Part shown: positions 18,602 through 26,148 of the stretch, piece by piece | Layout of the letters: each line of letters begins with the position of its first letter | Position numbering within the stretch: position 1 is the stretch's first letter | Source of the DNA: Palaeococcus ferrophilus DSM 13482 | GTDB lineage: Archaea; Methanobacteriota_B; Thermococci; Thermococcales; Thermococcaceae | DNA: 64,000 nucleotides | Direction of reading: 5' to 3' | NCBI RefSeq assembly: GCF_000966265.1 | Contig: NZ_LANF01000011.1 | Location: 248,001 to 312,000, forward strand | Notes under the pieces: generated by a model | Databases searched by the model: none | The model's input: the letters and a program-made list of their open reading frames with translations, nothing else | What the model was told of the DNA's origin: nothing | Position numbers and translations under genes: made by a program

Positions 18602-19891
18602 ATGATAGAGCCCCGTGATGAACTCGGAACCGCCACTACCGATTCGGCCCAGAGGATACTTCTCCTCGGGAGCGGAGAGCTCGGAAGGGAGATAGCCATC
18701 GAGGCCCAGCGTTTGGGAGTTGAGGTAGTCGCGGTTGACCGCTACGCCAACGCGCCCGCCATGCAGGTTGCCCACCGCTCCTACGTTGGCGACATGAGGA
18801 AGGCGGACTTTCTGTTTTCGGTCGTCGAGAGGGAGAAGCCAGACGCGATAATCCCGGAGATAGAGGCGATTAACCTTGACGCCCTATTCGAGCTTGAGAA
18901 GGACGGCTACTTCGTTGTCCCAAACGCCAAGGCAACGTGGATAGCGATGCACCGCGAGAGGACGAGGGAAACCTTGGCCAAGGAGGCGAAGGTTCCGACT
19001 TCCCAGTATGCCTACGCAACGACGCTTGACGAGCTCTACGAGGCCTGCGAGAGGATAGGTTACCCCTGCCACACGAAGGCCATAATGAGCTCCTCTGGAA
19101 AGGGCTCCTACTTCGTCAAAGGGCCTGAAGACGTTCCAAAGGCCTGGGAGGAGGCAAAGAAGAAGGCCCGCGGGAGCGCCGAGAAGCTCATCGTTGAGGA
19201 GCACATAGACTTCGACGTCGAGATAACCGAGCTTGCGGTGAGGCACTACGACGAGAACGGCGAGATAGTTACCACCTTCCCGAAGCCAGTAGGCCACTAC
19301 CAGATAAAGGGCGACTACCACTCGAGCTGGCAGCCGGCGGAGATAAGCGAAAGGGCCGAGAGGGAAGTTTACAGGATAGCGAAGCGCATAACGGACGTCC
19401 TCGGTGGACTAGGCCTCTTCGGCGTTGAGATGTTCGTGAAGGGGGATAAGGTGTGGGCAAACGAGGTCTCGCCGAGACCCCACGATACAGGCATGGTGAC
19501 CCTGGCCTCTCATCCAACCGGGTTCTCGGAGTTTGGGCTCCACCTTAGGGCGGTTCTTGGGCTTCCGATACCGGGGGAGTGGGTGAATGGGTACAGGCTC
19601 TTCCCGCTCTTAACTCCTGCGGCAACGCACGTCATCAAGGCAAACGTTTCCGGCTATTCACCACGCTTCAGGGGACTTGTAAAGGCTTTAGGAACGCCCA
19701 ACGCCACCGTGAGGCTCTTCGGCAAGCCCGAGGCCTATCCAGGAAGGAGGCTCGGCGTTGCGATAGCGTGGGACAAAGATGTGAAAGAGGCCAAGAGGAA
19801 GGCCGAGATGGTGGCACACTCGATACAGCTCAGGACGAGGTCGTCCGAGTGGCACTCCCAGGACTACGAGAGGAGGAAGCACCTGCTTTGA
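18602..19891 (+). CDS. purT: Formate-dependent GAR transformylase
   Basis: A 429-residue ATP-grasp enzyme that formylates glycinamide ribonucleotide with formate and ATP, replacing folate-dependent PurN. The N-terminal nucleotide-binding motif is LLLGSGELGREIAIEA (about 20-35); the ATP-grasp core includes AIMSSSGKGSYFVK (about 157), LIVEEHIDFDVEITEL (about 194) and the metal site GVEMFVKGDKVWANEVSPRP (about 280) with HDTGMVT. ATG 18602 follows GAGGTGGTGTTC; GTGs further upstream belong to that site. It diverges from purM. Confidence 0.96.
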   Translation: MIEPRDELGTATTDSAQRILLLGSGELGREIAIEAQRLGVEVVAVDRYANAPAMQVAHRSYVGDMRKADFLFSVVEREKPDAIIPEIEAINLDALFELEKDGYFVVPNAKATWIAMHRERTRETLAKEAKVPTSQYAYATTLDELYEACERIGYPCHTKAIMSSSGKGSYFVKGPEDVPKAWEEAKKKARGSAEKLIVEEHIDFDVEITELAVRHYDENGEIVTTFPKPVGHYQIKGDYHSSWQPAEISERAEREVYRIAKRITDVLGGLGLFGVEMFVKGDKVWANEVSPRPHDTGMVTLASHPTGFSEFGLHLRAVLGLPIPGEWVNGYRLFPLLTPAATHVIKANVSGYSPRFRGLVKALGTPNATVRLFGKPEAYPGRRLGVAIAWDKDVKEAKRKAEMVAHSIQLRTRSSEWHSQDYERRKHLL

Positions 19892-20022
19892 GCTCGGTTT
19901 TTGTTTAGTTCTTCTTGTTTTAAATTTCCTAAAACGAATAGGGATAGCTTCAATAAAGCCCTTTGAACAGGGATGGCGTGGCATTTTTGTTCACTGTGCG
20001 GATGGACATATATGTGATTTTA

Positions 20023-20060
20023 TCCAATGCATTGGACAATATCCGAAAAGTTTAAATAGT
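20023..20060 (+). promoter_or_regulatory. Palindrome plus BRE/TATA upstream of an unannotated transcript
   Basis: The perfect 14-base palindrome TCCAATGCATTGGA (20023-20036) is followed by a BRE-like CCGAAAAG and a TATA box TTTAAATAG (20043-20059). No protein gene of normal size follows for 600 bases on this strand. The arrangement looks like a regulated promoter, with transcription predicted to begin near 20081. Confidence 0.5.
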
Positions 20061-20080
20061 CCTGTGGGGAGCAGAATACG

Positions 20081-20215
20081 CCGGCAAGTTACGTGGAAGC
20101 AATTAAATCAGCCCGCTCAAGTAAGATGGATGTAACAATAGGGTCAAGTTTGAAATAAGATGATGGGTAAAATGAAGCAGGGGCTTTCCCCTTTCTCAGT
20201 TCTTCTTTTTAAAAG
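20081..20215 (+). ncRNA. Possible small RNA or tiny-ORF transcript between purT and purE
   Basis: Downstream of the promoter at 20043-20059 lies about 100 bases and then a hairpin (AGGGG-CTTT-CCCCT, 20179-20192) followed by a T-rich run (20193-20210), the shape of a short transcription unit with its own terminator. A 21-codon ORF (GTG 20093 to TAA 20158, starting VEAIKSARSSK) lies inside but has no clear binding site. C/D boxes are not complete. The rest of the 330-base gap (19892-20022) shows only a T-rich purT terminator region (19900-19925). Confidence 0.35.
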
Positions 20216-20222
20216 TTAAAAA

Positions 20223-20654
20223 TCAATTCCTCATTTTTTCACGGTACTCTTCGAGCTTCTTCCTCAGCCCCTCGTCCCCGAGGGCGAGGATTTCAACGGC
20301 AAGTAAAGCGGCGTTCTTCCCGTTGTCTATGCCCACAGCCGCAACCGGAACTCCAGGCGGGAGCTGGGCAATGCTGAGGAGGGCATCCAGACCATCGAGC
20401 TTGGCCGAGACGGGGACGCCTATGACGGGTTTGACCGTGTGGGCCGCTATGACCCCCGGAAGGGCCGCGCTTAAGCCGGCTATGGCTATGAAAACGTCGT
20501 AATCCTTCTTCGCCAGTTCCTCGACCTTCTTTGGGTTCCTGTGGGCCGAAGCCACCTCGACATCGTAGAGGACGCCGAACTCGTCAAGGGTTGAAGTAAC
20601 CTTTTCCGCTATGCCTGAATCGCTCCTGCTTCCCATAACCACCAGAACCTTCAT
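20223..20654 (-). CDS. purE: N5-CAIR mutase / AIR carboxylase catalytic subunit
   Basis: A 143-residue PurE that interconverts carboxyaminoimidazole ribonucleotides. The conserved N-terminus [13 protein letters not shown] (about 5-17), the [18 protein letters not shown] segment (about 30) and the [20 protein letters not shown] loop (about 59-78) form the active site. The length fits a single-domain PurE. GGTGGTACC precedes the ATG. The promoter (TATA-like AAATATTTTTAAAT near 20683-20696) and an upstream inverted repeat at 20707-20724 imply regulation separate from the other strand's pur genes. No purK is seen nearby. Confidence 0.95.
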   Translation of the reverse strand: MKVLVVMGSRSDSGIAEKVTSTLDEFGVLYDVEVASAHRNPKKVEELAKKDYDVFIAIAGLSAALPGVIAAHTVKPVIGVPVSAKLDGLDALLSIAQLPPGVPVAAVGIDNGKNAALLAVEILALGDEGLRKKLEEYREKMRN

Positions 20655-20706
20655 GGTACCACCGTGTAAAAGAGAATGTCAAAATTTAAAAATATTTTGG
20701 AAAAAA

Positions 20707-20724
20707 TTAACATTTTAATGTTAA
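20707..20724. promoter_or_regulatory. Inverted repeat upstream of purE
   Basis: TTAACATTTTAATGTTAA has perfect 8-base arms (TTAACATT / AATGTTAA) around a TT spacer. It lies about 10-25 bases upstream of the purE TATA region and overlaps the stop codon of the preceding KaiC-like gene. It shares its left arm and spacer exactly with the element between purM and purT (18567-18584). Confidence 0.6.
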
Positions 20725-21485
20725 TCAACTTCCCTCAGGCCGATGCCCTCACGGGTTAGCGAGTACTCGAACACCAGGGGCTGCCAGAGGTCCGGGGCCT
20801 TGAGGAGGCAGAGATAGCGCCTTACCCTGCCATCGGTTACCTCGCTCCTAGTCCGTATAACGTAGTCCATGCGGCGGTAGATGGATGCAAAAACCCTATC
20901 CGCCCTCCCAGTGTACACCCAAACGTTGGTGCCCGTTGGGTACTCCCTGTAGGCCCTGTGTCTCCTCCGCACTTCGGCCGAAACTTCGAAATAGCTCAGG
21001 GCGGTGTCCTCCCCAAATATGTTGACGTACTCGTTAACGTTCATGGCAACTCCCCAGAGCTCCCTTCCCTCGAACATACCCGTCCTAGCCCATTCTTCCT
21101 TGTGGATCCTCACGACGTCCGCGTATTTCCGGGAGAGAAGCTCCGGAGAGAGGGAACCCGATAGGTATTGTATCCCGTTCCTCTCCAGCTTTGGGCCGTG
21201 AAAGCTCCCGAAGGTGTCCACTATAGCAAGGTTCCCCGAGTCCAGATACTTCTCAACCTCTATTCCCCTTCTCCTGAGCAGACGGAGCAGTGTGGGCATG
21301 GGGTAGCTCAGATTGAACAGCCCTACGAGGTTGTCATCCTCGAGCTTTTGCCGAAGGAACCTGAACACAATTTCCCTCCCCAGGGAGCGCGGGTCCTCCT
21401 CATGGAGCAGTATGTAGGAACCCTTCTTCACCCCACCCAGCATCTCGTCAAGTTCCTTAATTCCAATTGACAGCACCTCACACAC
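20721..21485 (-). CDS. KaiC/RecA-fold protein lacking a Walker A lysine
   Basis: A 254-residue KaiC-like protein. The N-terminus SIGIKELDEMLGGVKKGSYILL has the usual KaiC opening, but where GxxGxGKT should follow it has HEEDPRSLGREIVFRFL, so nucleotide binding is probably lost. A Walker B-like strand, LAIVDTFGSF, is at about residue 84. The C-terminal third is rich in arginine. It starts with a GTG overlapping the stop of an upstream paralogue by eight bases. Together they look like a co-expressed pair of non-catalytic RecA-fold proteins. The function is unknown. Confidence 0.75.
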   Translation of the reverse strand: MCEVLSIGIKELDEMLGGVKKGSYILLHEEDPRSLGREIVFRFLRQKLEDDNLVGLFNLSYPMPTLLRLLRRRGIEVEKYLDSGNLAIVDTFGSFHGPKLERNGIQYLSGSLSPELLSRKYADVVRIHKEEWARTGMFEGRELWGVAMNVNEYVNIFGEDTALSYFEVSAEVRRRHRAYREYPTGTNVWVYTGRADRVFASIYRRMDYVIRTRSEVTDGRVRRYLCLLKAPDLWQPLVFEYSLTREGIGLREVD

Positions 21486-22104
21486 CCCCCTTCGTCACGA
21501 GAACCTTCCTGCTCCCTCTCTCAAAGAAGACCTCCACCACAACGTCCGCATACAGATGCAAAACCTCCTCGATGTCGGGGCACTCCTCACTGTTGTAGAC
21601 AACGACGATTCGGGCATTTCTGGTGGTCTCCATCTTCTCGTGAACCTCCGACCACACCAGTCGGTAGGTCTTGAGGGGGTTTGAGAAGAGCTTGCATGCC
21701 CCCGAACTCATGTAGGCAAACAGCCAGACCTCCTCGCCCGGATCAACCCTCTTGAGCATATCCTCGCCCACTTCGTCAAAGCGCTCGACGAAGACGCCGT
21801 CGTCAATGTAGCCACCGATCTGGGTTATGCCATCCACTTCACGCTCTATCCTCTTGAAGCTGCCGAAAACGTCGAGTATGAATAGGGTTTTACCGAGAAC
21901 ATCATCGAGGCAAACTCCGAACTTCTCAATGTTGGTCTTGAACGTCAGGAAGGGTTCATACAGCGTGAGAAAAACCTTTTTGCCCTCCTTGAGCACCTGC
22001 GCCATCAATTTCAGGCCGAGGATATCCCCATTCGCTTCACAGCCCCTCGAGATTATCACACCAACGCCTGAAGGTGGGAGATTCCGAAGCTGTTCCAGCC
22101 CCAT
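21478..22104 (-). CDS. Degenerate KaiC-like protein, paralogue of the downstream gene
   Basis: About 208 residues. The fold can be followed by alignment with its neighbour: GVGVIISRGCEANGDILGLKL replaces the P-loop region (no GKT), FLTLYEPFLTF matches the following strand, and LFILDVFGSF (about 86-95) matches the Walker B-like LAIVDTFGSF of the paralogue, followed in both by an acidic stretch and GI. ATG 22104 is chosen for its site AGGTGATGGTC. The ORF overlaps the next gene by eight bases. Neither protein has the signature of an active KaiC, so a structural or sensory role is possible. Confidence 0.68.
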   Translation of the reverse strand: MGLEQLRNLPPSGVGVIISRGCEANGDILGLKLMAQVLKEGKKVFLTLYEPFLTFKTNIEKFGVCLDDVLGKTLFILDVFGSFKRIEREVDGITQIGGYIDDGVFVERFDEVGEDMLKRVDPGEEVWLFAYMSSGACKLFSNPLKTYRLVWSEVHEKMETTRNARIVVVYNSEECPDIEEVLHLYADVVVEVFFERGSRKVLVTKGGV

Positions 22105-22256
22105 GACCATCACCTACTTTATTGTAATTATGTCTGCATCCCTAATAAACCCTGCTATGTAGGTTCTTCCTCAGAACGGCCGTTTAAATTTTTGAAAAGT
22201 TTATGTTAAAACAAAGCTTAAAAACATTTAATTTTAACAAATAAATGGTGAAACTC

Positions 22257-23573
22257 ATGAGGATCCTGCTCGTCGGTGGTGGTGGAAGGGAGCACGCGAT
22301 TGGAGAGGCCCTCGTAAAGAGCGGTTCAGAGGTCTACGTCGTCAGCAAACACAAAAACCCCGGTCTCACGGGACTCGCCAGGGACTACGGCTTGGCGAAG
22401 GAAACGGACGTTGGGAGAGTTCTCGAATTAGCGCTCAAGTGGGGCGTGGATATGGCCTTCATCGGGCCGGAGGCCCCTTTGGAGAAGGGGATAGTGAACG
22501 TCCTCGAGGAGAACGGGATTCCGACTGTTGGCCCTTCAAAAGAAGCGGCAAGGCTCGAGACCGACAAGGCCTTCGCTAGGGCATTCATGGAGCGCCATAA
22601 AATCCCGGGGAGAAAGGTATTCCGCGTTTTCAACGATCCATCCGAGATGCGCTCGTGGATAGATGACTTTGGAAAGCCGGTAGTGGTCAAACCCCTCGGC
22701 TTAACCGGCGGCAAGGGCGTTAAAGTTGTAGGCTACCAGCTGAGGGACAACGAGGAAGCCAAGGCCTACGCCGAGGAGCTGATCAGGAGGGACGAAAAAG
22801 TCCTCATCGAGGAGAGAACCGACGGCGTGGAGTTCACATTCCAAGTCTTCAGCGACGGGGAGAGGGTCATCCCGATGCCCCTTGCCCAGGATTATCCCCA
22901 CGCCTACGAGGACGATAGAGGCCCGATAACCGGCGGTATGGGTTCCTACTCCTGCTCAAACGGACTGCTCCCCTTCGTCACGAGGGAAGACTACGAGAGG
23001 GCCCTCGAGACGCTCAAGGCCACCGTCGAGGCCATGAGAAAGGAGGGAACGCCCTACAAGGGCATCCTATACGGCCAGTTCATGCTCTCGAAGGAGGGGC
23101 CAGTTATAATCGAGTACAACGCCCGCTTCGGCGATCCAGAGGCCATGAACGTTCTCCCGCTTTTGAAGACGCCGCTCACTGAGATCGCTGAGGGGATAGC
23201 TGACGGGAACCTCAAAAGAGCGGAGTTTGAGAACAAGGCGACCGTCGTCAAGTACCTCGCGCCCAGAGGTTACCCGACGAATCCCCTCAGGGGCGTGAAG
23301 GTCGAGGTTGACGAGGGAGCGGTTAGGGACGCCGGTGCGAGGCTCTACTACGCCTCCATGGACGAGAACTTCACAATGCTCGGTTCGAGGGCGCTGGCCG
23401 TCGTAGGCATCGCCGGGACCCTTGAAGAGGCTGAGAGGATTGCCTCCGCGGGGATAAATGGCGTGAGGGGAGAGGTCTTCTACAGGGCTGACGTTGGAAC
23501 GAAGGAGAGCGTCGAGAAGAGGATCCGCATCATGCGGGATTTTGGAAAGGAGTTTGAGCCAGGTTTGTGCTGA
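22257..23573 (+). CDS. purD: Phosphoribosylamine-glycine ligase
   Basis: A 438-residue GAR synthetase joining glycine to phosphoribosylamine with ATP. The N-terminus RILLVGGGGREHAIGEAL is diagnostic; the ATP-grasp domain includes VVVKPLGLTGGKGVKVVG (about 140), LIEERTDGVEFTFQVF (about 183), and the metal site YNARFGDPEAMNVLPLL (about 286). ATG 22257 follows GGTGAAACTC; an upstream ATG at 22245 is four codons earlier. The promoter region (GTTTAAATTTTTG, 22182-22194) is followed by repeats of TTATGTTAAAAC and AACATTTAATTTTAAC that resemble the pur operator. purP follows 10 bases later. Confidence 0.95.
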   Translation: MRILLVGGGGREHAIGEALVKSGSEVYVVSKHKNPGLTGLARDYGLAKETDVGRVLELALKWGVDMAFIGPEAPLEKGIVNVLEENGIPTVGPSKEAARLETDKAFARAFMERHKIPGRKVFRVFNDPSEMRSWIDDFGKPVVVKPLGLTGGKGVKVVGYQLRDNEEAKAYAEELIRRDEKVLIEERTDGVEFTFQVFSDGERVIPMPLAQDYPHAYEDDRGPITGGMGSYSCSNGLLPFVTREDYERALETLKATVEAMRKEGTPYKGILYGQFMLSKEGPVIIEYNARFGDPEAMNVLPLLKTPLTEIAEGIADGNLKRAEFENKATVVKYLAPRGYPTNPLRGVKVEVDEGAVRDAGARLYYASMDENFTMLGSRALAVVGIAGTLEEAERIASAGINGVRGEVFYRADVGTKESVEKRIRIMRDFGKEFEPGLC

Positions 23574-23583
23574 GGTGGTTGTT

Positions 23584-24726
23584 ATGATAAGCAGGGACGA
23601 GGTTTTGGGAATCCTTGAGAGGTACGACCCGGAAAGGATAACCATTGGAGTAATCGGGAGCCACTCCGCTCTGGACATAGCGGACGGTGCCAAGGAAGAG
23701 GGCCTGCCGGTTCTGGTCGTTGCCCAGAGGGGGAGGCACAGGACTTACACCGAGTATTTCAAAGCCAGGAAGACGAAGGACGGCCTCACGAAGGGCTTCA
23801 TTGACGAGGTTCTGGTCTTAGAGAAGTTTGCCCACATCGTAGACGTCCAGGAAGAGTTGATTAAGAGGAACGTGATCTTCGTTCCGAACAGGTCGTTCGT
23901 CGTATACACGGGCATTGAGGGGGTGGAGAACAAGTTTAAGGTCCCCCTCTTCGGGAGCCGCAATTTACTCCGGAGCGAAGAGAGGAGCGAGGAAAAGAGC
24001 TACTACTGGCTCCTGGACAAGGCCGGCCTCCCCTATCCCGAGGAGGTCAAACCCGAGGAGATTGATGACGTCGGTTTGGTTATAGTCAAGCTCCCGCACG
24101 CGAAGAAGAGGCTTGAGAGGGGCTTCTTCACCGCTGCCTCCTACAAGGAGTTCAGGGAGAAGGCGGAGAAGCTGATCAAGCTCGGCGTCATCACTGAGGA
24201 AGACCTCGCGAAGGCCAGGATAGAGCGCTACATAATCGGCCCTGTCTTCAACTTTGACTTCTTCTACTCGCCGCTCGATGAGGATATCGAGCTCCTAGGG
24301 ATAGACTGGCGCTTTGAGACGAGCCTTGACGGTCACGTGAGGCTTCCAGCGAGCCAGCAGCTCACCCTTCCCGAGCACCAGTTCGAGCCGGAGTACACCG
24401 TTACGGGGCACGCTTCATCAACGCTCCGCGAGTCGCTTTTGGAAAAGGTCTTCGACATGGCAGAGCGCTATGTCGAGGCGGCCAAAAAGTACTATTCGCC
24501 CGGCGTGATAGGGCCGTTCACCCTCCAGACGGCCGTTGACAAGGACCTCAACTTCTACATCTACGACGTTGCCCCGAGAACGGGAGGGGGAACCAACATC
24601 CACATGGCGATGGGCCACCCCTACGGAAACTCCCTCTGGAGGATGCCCATGAGCACCGGGAGGAGGGTGGCGCTTGAGATAAAGAGGGCAATTGAGCTGG
24701 ATGAGCTTGAGAAGGTCGTAACTTAA
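23584..24726 (+). CDS. purP: FAICAR synthetase (formate-dependent), PurP
   Basis: A 380-residue archaeal PurP, which formylates AICAR with formate and ATP, replacing the transformylase activity of bacterial PurH. It has the DUF1246 N-terminal domain (IGVIGSHSALDIADGAKEEG, about 20-39, with QRGRHRTY) and the DUF1297 ATP-grasp domain (FNFDFFYSPL at about 219, TGGGTNIHM near the end). ATG 23584 follows GAGGTGGTTGTT; an in-frame ATG 90 bases upstream lies inside purD. Thermococcales often carry several PurP paralogues, so a divergent substrate cannot be excluded. Confidence 0.9.
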   Translation: MISRDEVLGILERYDPERITIGVIGSHSALDIADGAKEEGLPVLVVAQRGRHRTYTEYFKARKTKDGLTKGFIDEVLVLEKFAHIVDVQEELIKRNVIFVPNRSFVVYTGIEGVENKFKVPLFGSRNLLRSEERSEEKSYYWLLDKAGLPYPEEVKPEEIDDVGLVIVKLPHAKKRLERGFFTAASYKEFREKAEKLIKLGVITEEDLAKARIERYIIGPVFNFDFFYSPLDEDIELLGIDWRFETSLDGHVRLPASQQLTLPEHQFEPEYTVTGHASSTLRESLLEKVFDMAERYVEAAKKYYSPGVIGPFTLQTAVDKDLNFYIYDVAPRTGGGTNIHMAMGHPYGNSLWRMPMSTGRRVALEIKRAIELDELEKVVT

Positions 24727-24764
24727 CCTTCCCTTTAAATTTAATTAAGTGTAAGAAAGGCAAA

Positions 24765-24935
24765 TCAGCCGAAGATCTGGGTTCCAAAGGCGTGGAGCAG
24801 AATCTCCAGCGCTATGAATATGAGCACGATGGCTATCGCGCCCCTCGGGCTGACCTTTATTCCCGGGGTGTCCTCGTCGAAGAACCTCATGAGTCCCGCT
24901 CCGGTCGGGGGAAGTGACGTCTTTTCCTTCGCCAT
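24765..24935 (-). CDS. secG: Preprotein translocase subunit Sec61-beta (SecG)
   Basis: A 56-residue protein starting MAKEKTSLPPTGAGLMRFFD, with the conserved SPRG segment (about 29-32) and one C-terminal transmembrane helix (about 34-52). This is the archaeal Sec61-beta, the small non-essential subunit of the SecYE channel. The N-terminus is cytosolic and the tail is anchored in the membrane. GAGGTGAGAAC precedes the ATG. It lies 45 bases downstream of rpiA on the same strand. Confidence 0.92.
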   Translation of the reverse strand: MAKEKTSLPPTGAGLMRFFDEDTPGIKVSPRGAIAIVLIFIALEILLHAFGTQIFG

Positions 24936-24980
24936 GTTCTCACCTCTTGTTCCAAAGATAATGAACCAACTATAAAAGCT

Positions 24981-25661
24981 TTACCTCTCCATCCTCTTTA
25001 CGCCCTCTGGAGTGCCCACGAGGACTACGTCGGCTATGTCCGCGAAGATTCCGTTCTCAACGACTCCGGGGATGTTGTTGAGCTCCATCTCCAGGTCCAG
25101 CGGGTCTTCGATGTGCTCAAAGCGGGCATCGAGTATGAAGTTCCCGTTATCGGTTACCACCGGCCCGTCCTTGTGGACTCCCATCCTGAGCTCTGCTGTC
25201 GCGTTGAAGACCTCTATCTCCTCCGCGATGGCGCGCCATGCCGCGGGAATGACCTCTATAGGAACAGGCATCTTCTGGCCAAGTCTCTCCACGAGCTTGC
25301 TCTCGTCAACGAGGACTATGAACTGGCCGGCGCGGTAGTCTATTATCTTCTCCATGGTCAGCGCTGCCCCGCGACCCTTTATGAGGTTCATCGCGGGGTC
25401 AACCTCGTCCGCTCCGTCAACGGCTATGTCTATCGCATCCACCTCGTCGAGACCAACAACGGGGATGCCGCTCTCGAGGGCAAGGAGTCTCGCCTGGTAC
25501 GAGGTGGGGAGACCGTAGACCTCAAGCTCCTCCTCCATAACGAGCTTTCCAAGGAGCCTTATGAAGTGGGCGGTTGTAGAGCCCGTGCCGAGGCCAACGA
25601 CCATGTCGTCCTCCACGAACTTGAGGGCCTCTCTCGCGACGAGTTTTTTCATCTCCTCCAT
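24981..25661 (-). CDS. rpiA: Ribose-5-phosphate isomerase A
   Basis: A 226-residue enzyme interconverting ribulose 5-phosphate and ribose 5-phosphate. It supplies ribose 5-phosphate, the precursor of PRPP for the purine genes nearby. Motifs: VGLGTGSTTAHFIRLLG (about 19-35, phosphate loop), DIAVDGADEVDP (about 80-91), LIKGRGAALTMEKI (about 93-106) and the catalytic glutamate in LTMEK. GGGGTGAAAGA precedes the ATG, which follows the stop of the EMC6-like gene after four bases. Confidence 0.95.
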   Translation of the reverse strand: MEEMKKLVAREALKFVEDDMVVGLGTGSTTAHFIRLLGKLVMEEELEVYGLPTSYQARLLALESGIPVVGLDEVDAIDIAVDGADEVDPAMNLIKGRGAALTMEKIIDYRAGQFIVLVDESKLVERLGQKMPVPIEVIPAAWRAIAEEIEVFNATAELRMGVHKDGPVVTDNGNFILDARFEHIEDPLDLEMELNNIPGVVENGIFADIADVVLVGTPEGVKRMER

Positions 25662-25665
25662 TCTT

Positions 25666-25995
25666 TCACCCCATGGCGTGAGTCAGGTTGTAGTAGAGGG
25701 ACTTCTCCGGGGAGTAGAACACCGGCTCGAAGTGCACAAGGAGGTTGTAGGTCAGCACCCAGAAGTAGAACCAGAAGAGGAGGAACCCCCATACGCTCTT
25801 TCTCAGGATTATCGCCTCCTCCTGCATGTCGTCGGGAAGCTCCGTAACCCTCGTTATTATCTTCGGTGAGAGTATGAAAACCGTGAGCCCAATGAGAGCC
25901 CCAAGGGGGGCGTTGTCTCCGGTGAGTCCGCTGAGAACCCCCGCAAGGGCACCCATACCGTACATCATGAGCATTATCTTGTTATTCAGATTCAC
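25666..25995 (-). CDS. Small EMC6-like membrane protein
   Basis: About 109 residues with three predicted helices: about 11-23, 29-44 and 71-90. The order AGVLSGLTG (end of helix 1), a hydrophobic second helix, then FLLFWFYFWVLTYNLLVHF in the last helix parallels the EMC6 family (AGILGLTG and a C-terminal LFWTFLYGMVHVY-type helix), part of the membrane insertase complex EMC. It sits in an operon with rpiA and Sec61-beta. I infer an insertase-related role; the similarity is by eye. The likely start is GTG 25995 after GGTGGTGCTG; a GTG nine bases earlier is possible. Confidence 0.6.
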   Translation of the reverse strand: MNLNNKIMLMMYGMGALAGVLSGLTGDNAPLGALIGLTVFILSPKIITRVTELPDDMQEEAIILRKSVWGFLLFWFYFWVLTYNLLVHFEPVFYSPEKSLYYNLTHAMG

Positions 25996-26148
25996 CAGCA
26001 CCACCTGGAGTTGGTTAACTTAAAGCCCTTAAAACACTTTCCATTTATAAGGGTTCTCTATATAGTCTATTTGTTACTATTGCCCCAATATATTCTACTG
26101 CGGAAAGGTATTTATATTGTACACATGTCCACCCGAGTGGGGATGGAA

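Noticed and set aside
20145-20200. C-box-like ATGATGG near 20160
   Set aside because: No matching D box or stem; the hairpin and T-run nearby fit a terminator better.
21400-21450. Walker A motif in the KaiC-like gene at 20721-21485
   Set aside because: The expected GxxGxGKT is replaced by HEEDPRSLGREI, without a lysine in the right place.
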